Below are positions 1 through 5,301 of a stretch of DNA of 6,539 bases, piece after piece. The number at the start of each line of letters is the position of its first letter. Position 1 is the stretch's first letter. The notes under the pieces are model-generated. The model was not told the DNA's origin. It worked only from the letters and a program-made list of their open reading frames with translations, and searched no databases. The DNA lies in assembly GCA_964624465.1 (NCBI GenBank), contig CAZUZD010000337.1:1-6539 (forward strand), given 5' to 3'. The translations under genes and the position numbers were made by a program. The DNA comes from CAZUZD01 sp964624465. GTDB lineage: Bacteria > Planctomycetota > Planctomycetia > Isosphaerales > Isosphaeraceae.

Positions 1-305
1 CCGGCGGCATGGCCGAGCTGGTCCGCGACGGCGTCGACGGCTTCGTGGTCCCGGTCCGCGACCCCGACGCCCTGGCCGACCGCCTGGCCCGGCTGCTCGC
101 CGACCCGGCGCTCCGCGTCCGCCAGGGCCAGGCCGCCCGCGCCCGGGTCGTGGCCGACTTTTCCCTCAGGCGCCAGGCCCTCGAATTCGCGCGCCTGTAC
201 CGCTCCGTCATCGCCGCCCGCGCCCAGGCTTGTCCCTCGCCCTCCCACCCATCGGGCCGGTTCGCCCCCGCGTGCTCGACGGCCGAGGCCCCCGGCCGCC
301 GGTGA
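1..305 (+). CDS. Family 4 glycosyltransferase, C-terminal fragment (5' end outside window)
   Basis: This is the last ~100 residues of a GT-B fold glycosyltransferase (GT4 type), which transfers a sugar from a nucleotide-sugar donor to a glycan or lipid acceptor at the cytoplasmic face. The frame is open at the left edge and reads GGMAELVRDGVDGFVVPV, the block that in GT4 enzymes directly follows the donor-binding E-x7-E motif. It is followed by the usual 'DPDALADRLARLLADPALR' helix, the 'G.AAR.RV...FS' helix, and a terminal ..FARLYRS.. helix. The ATG at 9 lies inside the conserved block and is not the real start. The last ~27 residues are Pro/Ser/Ala/Arg-rich, do not look like the family, and probably form an unstructured tail. 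The stop is TGA at 303-305, and the gene converges on the hydrolase at 333. Family is fairly sure; acceptor and sugar cannot be told. Confidence 0.85.
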   Translation, partial: GGMAELVRDGVDGFVVPVRDPDALADRLARLLADPALRVRQGQAARARVVADFSLRRQALEFARLYRSVIAARAQACPSPSHPSGRFAPACSTAEAPGRR

Positions 306-332
306 GGCGGAGTGCCGGAGTGGCGATCGCGC

Positions 333-1010
333 TCACACCCGGGTCGCGGCCCAGGCGCGGGTCACGCGGGCCAGCTCGACGAACACGTCCTCGGCGCTGG
401 TGCGGGTCTTCTTGAGGACCTTGTAGCCGTGGTCGGCGGTGTCGAGGAGGTGGAGCGTGGCGCGGTCGCCGAGCGCGGCGACGACGGGTGGCAGCAGGTC
501 CAGGCTGGCCAGCTCGTCGCGGGTCCCGCTCAGGAAGAGCATCGGGACGGTGACGGCATCGAGGTGCGCCGCCCGCTCCGTGCCCGGCTTGCCGGCCAGG
601 TGCAGCGGGAACGAGCAGAAGACCAGGCCGCGCACGCCGTCCAGGGGCTCCTCGGCGGCGGCGGTCGAGGTCATCCGCCCGCCGAACGAGTGCCCGCCGG
701 CCAGCAGCGGCAGGTCGGGCGCGGCCCGTTGCGCCGCGGCGACCGCCGAGCGCACGGTGGCCGTGCAGACGGCCGCCGCGTTCCGGCCGGTGCCGTGCTC
801 GGCGTACGGGAAGTTGTAGCGGAACGTGGCGATGCCCACCCCGGCCAGCCGGTCGGCGATCGCCTGCATCGTGGCGTGCCGCAGGTTCGTGCTGGCGCCG
901 TGGCCCAGCACGAGCAGGTGCGTCGCCGCCGCCGGCCGCACCAGCAGCGCCGAGACCTCCCCCTGCTCCGGGGTGGCGACGAACTTCAGCGCTCGGACGT
1001 CGTGCGACAT
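333..1010 (-). CDS. Alpha/beta hydrolase, KANL3/TEX30-like family
   Basis: A 225-residue single-domain alpha/beta hydrolase, complete and of normal length for the compact bacterial members related to KANL3/TEX30. Visible features in order are: the oxyanion-hole strand 'VLGHGAST' (~34-41), the family-typical 'FRYNFPY' after strand 4 (63-69), the nucleophile elbow G-H-S-F-G-G with Ser108, the acid in 'SGTRDE' (Asp165), and the catalytic His194 in 'TADHGYK'. The full triad suggests an active serine hydrolase, but the substrate (ester, lipid or peptide) is unknown. There is no signal peptide or membrane segment, so it is probably cytoplasmic. The ATG at 1010 is preceded by CGGGG at about 8 bases. 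It begins 17 bases after the stop of the small membrane protein gene on the same strand, so the two are probably co-transcribed. Confidence 0.88.
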   Translation of the reverse strand: MSHDVRALKFVATPEQGEVSALLVRPAAATHLLVLGHGASTNLRHATMQAIADRLAGVGIATFRYNFPYAEHGTGRNAAAVCTATVRSAVAAAQRAAPDLPLLAGGHSFGGRMTSTAAAEEPLDGVRGLVFCSFPLHLAGKPGTERAAHLDAVTVPMLFLSGTRDELASLDLLPPVVAALGDRATLHLLDTADHGYKVLKKTRTSAEDVFVELARVTRAWAATRV

Positions 1011-1027
1011 GCCTCAGACCCCGGAAC

Positions 1028-1444
1028 TCAGAACAGCGCATGCATCAACGACACCGGGCCGCTGGCCAGCCACCCGAACCAGCCGAGCGTCCAGAGCCCG
1101 AGCCGCAGCGCCGACCACCGGCGACCGGCCGGCAGCGGCACGACCTGGGCGATCAGCCCCAGCGCCAGCACCGGGCCCGCGACCGCCGCGAGCCCCAGCG
1201 CCACTCGCAGGCAGCACCCCTGACCATGCCGGGCGATCGGCCCCACGAACGGCCCGGTGATCGTCGCCAGGGTCGTGAGGAGCACCGGCCGATCCGCCAC
1301 GTCCCCCGGCGAGCCCGAGCGGACGGCCAGGCCCGTCAGCACCGTGAACGGCACCAGCAGCCCCAGCAGCACCACCGATCGCCACGGCCACCGCCCCCGC
1401 GGCGCCGGGATCGCCCCCCCGCGCTCGCCCCGATCGGCACCCAT
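1028..1444 (-). CDS. Small four-helix membrane protein of unknown function
   Basis: A 138-residue protein with a short Arg/Gly-rich N-terminus and four hydrophobic stretches, at about residues 23-42, 52-70, 79-102 and 112-135. Between helices 2 and 3 lies 'GPFVGPIARHGQGCC', with a notable Cys-Cys pair (77-78). The C-terminus ends directly after helix 4 ('SGPVSLMHALF'). I recognise no enzymatic motif; it resembles conserved hypothetical membrane proteins I associate with planctomycetes, but that is recollection. The ATG at 1444 is chosen because membrane-protein-like sequence begins shortly after it. The frame stays open back to another ATG at 1729, but those 95 extra residues are Arg/Pro/Ala-rich without structure. 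A GGGGGG run lies ~9 bases upstream of 1444. It is the first gene of a likely two-gene unit with the hydrolase. Confidence 0.68.
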   Translation of the reverse strand: MGADRGERGGAIPAPRGRWPWRSVVLLGLLVPFTVLTGLAVRSGSPGDVADRPVLLTTLATITGPFVGPIARHGQGCCLRVALGLAAVAGPVLALGLIAQVVPLPAGRRWSALRLGLWTLGWFGWLASGPVSLMHALF

Positions 1445-1754
1445 CACGGCACGCCCCCCGGAGACCCGACTCGCGCCCCATCCTACCGTGTGCCGGGCCC
1501 GGGGGCGCCCGCGTGCCGACGGGCCGCGCGGGGCGATCGGCGCGGCGAACCAGGGCCCCGACCCGATCGCCACGGTTGCCGGCGGCGCCGCGGGCAGAGA
1601 CAATCGTGAGCTGCGATCTGCAAGTGTTCGAGCGGACCGCCGGGGCGGCGAGGCCCCGGTCACGACCCGCGCGGGCCCCTCCACGCCGCCTCGAGCCAGA
1701 TGGGGGCGGAGCAAGGTGGACCGGCCCACGGCTCTCGACCCGGGATGGTGACCC
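1445..1754. promoter_or_regulatory. Divergent intergenic region between membrane protein and acyltransferase genes
   Basis: About 310 bases separate the two divergently read genes, so the promoters for both should lie here. Most of it is as GC-rich as the coding sequence. The exception is a relatively AT-rich island at about 1598-1630 (cagagacaatcgtgagctgc, then gatctgcaagtgttcg), which is the best place to look for a promoter or operator. I see no convincing -35/-10 pair, tRNA or small gene. Read-through frames across this stretch give Arg/Pro-rich translations that look like noise. The sequence also has two CGATCG palindromes. Confidence 0.4.
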
Positions 1755-2306
1755 TTGAAGCGATTGCGGTCGTGGTGGGAGCGCCGGGTGCGCCCCCCCT
1801 CTCAGCAGGAGCGGGACGCGCGGCTGCTCGACGAGCTGCGGCAACGCGGCGTCCGGATCGGCCAGGGGTGCCGCATCTACAGCCGGGACTTCTCGACCGA
1901 GCCGTGGCTGGTGCGGATCGGCGATCGGGTCGGGATCGCCGGCGGGGTCAAGTTCCTCACGCACGACGGGTCCGCGTTCCGGATCCGCGACCGACGTCCC
2001 CGGGCGCAGCGGCTGGGGGCCATCGTGGTCGGCGACGAGGTGTTCATCGGGGAGAATGCGCTGCTGCTGCCGGGCACCGTCATCGGGCGCGGGTCGATCA
2101 TCGGGCCGGGGGCGGTGGTCCGGGGCGAGATCCCCGAAAATTCCCTGGTCTTCGGCAATCCGGCGGCGGTCATCGGGCGGGCCTCGCTGTACCTCGAACG
2201 CATGCTCCGCGACCCCAACACGCTGGACGTCCTCGGCCTGGACGAGCCGGAGCGCCGGGCGACGATCCTGCGGCACTTCGAGCCCGAGGCCAGCCATGTC
2301 GACTGA
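1755..2306 (+). CDS. Hexapeptide-repeat (left-handed beta-helix) acyltransferase
   Basis: A 183-residue acyltransferase of the LbH superfamily, which forms trimers and moves an acetyl or acyl group from CoA or an acyl carrier protein to a hydroxyl or amine on a sugar. Residues 1-30 form a basic helical head. Hexapeptide repeats run from ~33 to 140 (VRIGQG, VRIGDRVGIAGG, IVVGDEVFIGE, TVIGRGSIIGPGAVV). A loop holds 'FLTHDGS' with the probable catalytic His70, the same motif seen in capsule and O-antigen O-acetyltransferases. The end of the coil is 'NSLVFGNPAAVIG', followed by an atypical helical tail (~142-183). The start is TTG at 1755: an in-frame TGA at 1749-1751 rules out anything further upstream, and the ribosome-binding site is weak. 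The gene overlaps the ACP gene by 11 bases. The fold is sure; the acceptor and donor are not known. Confidence 0.87.
   Translation: MKRLRSWWERRVRPPSQQERDARLLDELRQRGVRIGQGCRIYSRDFSTEPWLVRIGDRVGIAGGVKFLTHDGSAFRIRDRRPRAQRLGAIVVGDEVFIGENALLLPGTVIGRGSIIGPGAVVRGEIPENSLVFGNPAAVIGRASLYLERMLRDPNTLDVLGLDEPERRATILRHFEPEASHVD
2286..2289 (+). promoter_or_regulatory. Ribosome-binding site for the acyl carrier protein gene
   Basis: GAGG six bases before the ATG at 2296, lying inside the end of the acyltransferase gene. It supports the overlapping start and hence translational coupling of the two genes. Confidence 0.5.
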
Positions 2307-2574
2307 TCCCTCCGCCTGGGACCGGAACCTCGAGCGCGTGCGGGCGGCGGCGGCCACGGTGGCGTGCCGGCCGGCGGCCGGCATCGCGCCGCAGGACCGG
2401 ATCCTGGAGGACCTCGGGATCGACTCGCTGGACTTCGTACTCCTGGTCCGGGTCGTCGAGCAGGAGTGCGGCTGCCCCGAACCGCTGGACGACTCGACCG
2501 CCGCCGAGGCGCGGACCGTGGGGGATCTGGTTGACCTCGTGACGGCCGCGCAGTCGGGCCCCCGTCCCGGCTGA
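2296..2574 (+). CDS. Acyl carrier protein (phosphopantetheine-binding)
   Basis: A 92-residue acyl carrier protein. The phosphopantetheine attachment motif is 'DLGIDSLDFV' with Ser44 in the DSL triplet, preceded by 'ILE' and followed by 'LLVRVVEQECG' as helix 2. The C-terminal 'TVGDLVDLV' is the usual helix 4 of ACPs. The protein is acidic (about 16 Asp/Glu against 8 Arg, no Lys). Its length fits a discrete ACP, but it differs from a typical AcpP in the longer N-terminus, two Cys residues (58, 60) and a Pro/Gly-rich end, so it is more likely a specialised ACP than the housekeeping one. No ketosynthase or fatty-acid gene is adjacent. Its start lies within the acyltransferase gene (ATG at 2296; the previous stop ends at 2306), so the two are surely one operon. 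Inference: it delivers the acyl group used by that acyltransferase or by an enzyme encoded elsewhere. Confidence 0.88.
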   Translation: MSTDPSAWDRNLERVRAAAATVACRPAAGIAPQDRILEDLGIDSLDFVLLVRVVEQECGCPEPLDDSTAAEARTVGDLVDLVTAAQSGPRPG

Positions 2575-2586
2575 CGGCCGCCTGGA

Positions 2587-2619
2587 CCGCCCCGCCCCGG
2601 CTTGTCGCGGGGGAGGCGG
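2587..2619 (+). terminator. Possible hairpin after the ACP gene
   Basis: CCGCC at 2587-2591 pairs with GGCGG at 2615-2619, and CCCCG at 2595-2599 pairs with CGGGG at 2608-2612, leaving a small internal loop. It lies 12 bases after the ACP stop and is followed by TTGGATTAT rather than a clean T-run. It is a weak candidate for transcription termination between the ACP and kinase genes; in such GC-rich DNA a hairpin this size can arise by chance. Confidence 0.3.
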
Positions 2620-2631
2620 TTGGATTATCAC
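2602..2631 (+). promoter_or_regulatory. Weak sigma70-like promoter candidate for the hybrid kinase
   Basis: TTGTCG (2602-2607) and TATCAC (2626-2631), 18 bases apart, each match 4 of 6 consensus bases. They fall at the only AT-rich patch (about 2619-2636) of the 149-base spacer upstream of the kinase. The position would give a leader of about 85 bases. The match is modest and planctomycete promoters are poorly defined, so this is only a pointer. Confidence 0.22.
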
Positions 2632-2709
2632 TAGAGGATGGCCGCAGGCGCGAGGGACGGCGCCGCGGCGGGCCCCCTCGGACGGGGGCAGGCGGACGCC
2701 CGTGGCCCT

Positions 2710-2715
2710 GGAGAG
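2710..2715 (+). promoter_or_regulatory. Ribosome-binding site of the hybrid kinase gene
   Basis: GGAGAG, 8 bases before the ATG at 2724. It is the clearest Shine-Dalgarno-like sequence in the window and supports that start. Confidence 0.6.
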
Positions 2716-2723
2716 CGAAGCCG

Positions 2724-5291
2724 ATGGACGACCGGGCCGACGCCCCGGCGCCGTATGCCTGGTCGGGGGCGCACACGCGCCGGCTCGACGCGGCCGAGGC
2801 CGCCCGCCTGGCGGCGCTCCGCGCCACGGGGCTGCTCGACGGCCCGCCCGAGCCGAACTTCGACCGGATCACCCGCCTGGTCGGCCGCCTGCTGGGCGTG
2901 CGGCTGGCGCTGGTGACGCTCGTCGACGCCGATCGCCAGTACTTCAAGAGCCACTGCGGCCTGGCCGAGCCCTGGAGCTCGACCCGCGAGACCCCGCTGT
3001 CGCACTCCTTCTGCCGCCACGTGGTGGCCACCGGCAGCCCGCTGGCGGTGCCCGACGCCCGCCAGCACCCGACCTTCCGCACCAGCCCGGCGATCGCCGA
3101 GCTGGGCGTGGTCGCCTACCTGGGCGTGCCGCTGACGACGCCGCAGGGCCACCACCTGGGCGCCCTCTGCGCCTGCGACGACCGCCCCCGCGCCTGGACC
3201 GACGACGATCGGGCGACCCTGATCGACCTGGCCGCCACGGTCATCACCGAGGTCGAGCGCCAGGCCGCCTGGGGCCGCGCCCACGAGAACGAGCGCTGGT
3301 TCCGCGCCATCTTCGACCGCACCTTCCAGCTCATGGGCCTGCTCACGCCGGACGGGATCCTGCTGGAGGCCAACCGCACGGCGCTGGAGTTCATCGGCGC
3401 CCATCGCGACGCGGTCGTGGGCCGGCCGTTCGCCGAGACCCCCTGGTGGAGCGGCTCGCCCGAGTCGAAGGCGCGGATCGAGCAGGCGATCCGGGCGGCC
3501 GCCGCCGGCGACTTCGTGCGGTTCGAGACCGAGCACTCGGGCGCCGACGGCCGGACCATGGCTGTCGACTTCTCGCTGACCCCGGTGCGCGACGCCCCCG
3601 ACGGGCCGGTCGTGCTCCTGATCCCCGAGGGCCGCGACATCACCGAGCGCAAGCGCGCCGAGACCGCGCTGCGGGACCGCGAGGAGCTGCTGCAGCTGGC
3701 CACCGAGGTCGCCGGCCTGGGCATCTGGGACTGGGACCTGGCCAGCGGCCGGCTCGCCTGGTCGGCCGAGCTCGACCGGATCGCCGGCCTGCCCTCCGGC
3801 GGCTTCGGCGGTACCTTCGCGGCGCTCGAGGCGCTGGTGCATCCCGACGACCGCGACGCCGTCATGGCCGCCTACCGCCAGGCCCTGACCGACCGCGCCG
3901 GGTTCCGCAGCGAGCATCGGTTCGTGCTCGCCGACGGCTCGGTGCGCTGGATCGACACCCGCGGCCGGGCCCTGTTCAGCGACGCCACCGGCGTTGCCAC
4001 CCGCATGATCGGCGTCTGCCTGGACGTGACCGAGCGCCGCGGCCACGAGCAGCAGGAGCACGACCGCGCCGAGGCCCTGGCCGACGCCGACCGCCGCAAG
4101 GACGAGTTCCTCGCCATGCTCGGCCACGAGCTGCGCAACCCCCTGGCGCCGATCACCCACGCCGTCGAGATGCTCGAGCTCTCCGACGCCGACCCCGGCC
4201 TCAGGCGCCGGATGCGCGGGCTGATCGACCAGCAGGTGCGGATCCTCACCCAGCTCGTCGACGACCTGCTGGAGATGTCGCGGATCAACCGCGGCAAGAT
4301 CCGCCTGCGGCTGGCGCGGGTCGACCTGGCCGAGGTGGTCTGGCGCGGAGTGGCGGCCACCGACGCTTTGATCCGCGAGCGGGGGCACCGGCTCACCCTC
4401 GACCTGCCGCCGCGGCCCGTGCCCCTGCTCGCCGACCCGCTGCGGCTCGAGCAGGTGCTGGTCAACCTCCTGACCAACGCCGCCAAGTACACCGAGCCCG
4501 GCGGCCGCATCGGCGTCTCGGCCGCGGTCGCCCCCGACGGCCAGAGCGTGGCCCTGCGCGTCACCGACACCGGCATGGGCATCGAGGCCGCCATGCTGCC
4601 GCGGCTCTTCGACCTGTTCATCCAGTCGGAGCGCTCGCTCGACCGCGCCGAGGGGGGCCTGGGCATCGGCCTGACCCTGGTGCAGCGGCTCGTCGAGATG
4701 CACGGCGGCAGCGTCGAGGCCCGCAGTGCCGGCCCCGGCCAGGGCAGCGAGTTCCTCGTGCGGTTGCCGATCGCCGCCGACCTGCCCGCCGGCCCCGAGC
4801 CCACCGGCCCGCCGCCGCCGGCCGTCGTCCCGCCCCCGACGCCCGCCACACCGGCCGAGCCGAAGCGGGCGCTGCGGGTGATGGTCGTCGACGACAACCG
4901 GCCGGCGGCCGAGAGCCTGCTGCTCATCCTCGGGCGCTGGGGCCATGTCGCCTCGGCGTGCCACGACGGCGCCGAGGCCCTCGACGCGATCGCCGGCTTC
5001 GAGCCCGACGTCGTGCTGCTCGACATCGGCCTGCCCGGCCTCGACGGCTACGCCGTCGCCCGCGCCGTCCGCGACCGCTGCGGCCCCCGGAGCCCCCTGC
5101 TCGTCGCCGTCACCGGCTACGGCGCCGACACCGACCTGGAGCGCGCCACCCAGGCCGGCATCGACCACCACTTCCTCAAGCCCATCGACCTCGCCGCCCT
5201 CCGCCGCCTGCTCGACGAGCACCACCCGGTGGCCGCGCAGCCCGCCCCGGTCCGCACCGACGCGACCCCGGCCGGGGCCACCCCCGCCTGA
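2724..5291 (+). CDS. Cytoplasmic hybrid sensor histidine kinase (GAF-PAS-PAS-HisKA-HATPase-REC)
   Basis: An 855-residue hybrid sensor kinase with no membrane segment or signal peptide, so it should sense an internal cue. Domains in order: GAF (~25-180, with 'LVTLVDADRQYFKS' and 'HSFCRHV'); PAS 1 (~188-310, ending 'GRDITERKRAE'); PAS 2 of the PAS_3 type (~320-440, with 'GIWDWDL', 'HPDDR' and 'DVTERR'); HisKA (~455-522) with phospho-acceptor His468 in 'GHELRNPLAPI'; HATPase (~568-683) with N-box Asn585, G1 'DTGMGIE' (Asp615), F-box 'LFDLFIQ' and G2 'GGLGIGL'. A Pro-rich linker (~686-712) leads to a receiver domain (~717-832) with acidic pair Asp723/Asp724, phospho-acceptor Asp767, Thr797 and Lys819. 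All catalytic residues are present, so kinase and receiver should be active. There is no output domain, and no response regulator or Hpt gene is nearby, so its partner is elsewhere. The ligand of the GAF/PAS domains is unknown; no haem or chromophore signature is obvious. Confidence 0.95.
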   Translation: MDDRADAPAPYAWSGAHTRRLDAAEAARLAALRATGLLDGPPEPNFDRITRLVGRLLGVRLALVTLVDADRQYFKSHCGLAEPWSSTRETPLSHSFCRHVVATGSPLAVPDARQHPTFRTSPAIAELGVVAYLGVPLTTPQGHHLGALCACDDRPRAWTDDDRATLIDLAATVITEVERQAAWGRAHENERWFRAIFDRTFQLMGLLTPDGILLEANRTALEFIGAHRDAVVGRPFAETPWWSGSPESKARIEQAIRAAAAGDFVRFETEHSGADGRTMAVDFSLTPVRDAPDGPVVLLIPEGRDITERKRAETALRDREELLQLATEVAGLGIWDWDLASGRLAWSAELDRIAGLPSGGFGGTFAALEALVHPDDRDAVMAAYRQALTDRAGFRSEHRFVLADGSVRWIDTRGRALFSDATGVATRMIGVCLDVTERRGHEQQEHDRAEALADADRRKDEFLAMLGHELRNPLAPITHAVEMLELSDADPGLRRRMRGLIDQQVRILTQLVDDLLEMSRINRGKIRLRLARVDLAEVVWRGVAATDALIRERGHRLTLDLPPRPVPLLADPLRLEQVLVNLLTNAAKYTEPGGRIGVSAAVAPDGQSVALRVTDTGMGIEAAMLPRLFDLFIQSERSLDRAEGGLGIGLTLVQRLVEMHGGSVEARSAGPGQGSEFLVRLPIAADLPAGPEPTGPPPPAVVPPPTPATPAEPKRALRVMVVDDNRPAAESLLLILGRWGHVASACHDGAEALDAIAGFEPDVVLLDIGLPGLDGYAVARAVRDRCGPRSPLLVAVTGYGADTDLERATQAGIDHHFLKPIDLAALRRLLDEHHPVAAQPAPVRTDATPAGATPA

Positions 5292-5301
5292 GCCGGACCG
5301 G

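Noticed and set aside
1445..1729. N-terminal extension of the membrane protein to the ATG at 1729
   Set aside because: The extra 95 residues are Arg/Pro/Ala-rich and unstructured, and they would fill nearly all the divergent promoter space; the ATG at 1444 fits better, though not proven.
1014..2384. A 456-codon minus-strand open frame across the membrane protein gene, intergenic region and acyltransferase
   Set aside because: Arg/Ala/Gly-rich shadow that runs through three differently oriented units and shows no domain; the real genes in other frames explain it.
4789..4860. Pro-rich repeat in the kinase linker as a repeat element
   Set aside because: It is an ordinary flexible Pro/Ala linker between the ATPase and receiver domains, not a tandem DNA repeat.
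2631..5225. An 864-codon open frame on the minus strand opposite the hybrid kinase
   Set aside because: It is the wobble-position shadow of a GC-rich gene: the translation is Gly/Val/Ala/Gln/Glu-rich with no domain, while the plus frame has complete kinase motifs.
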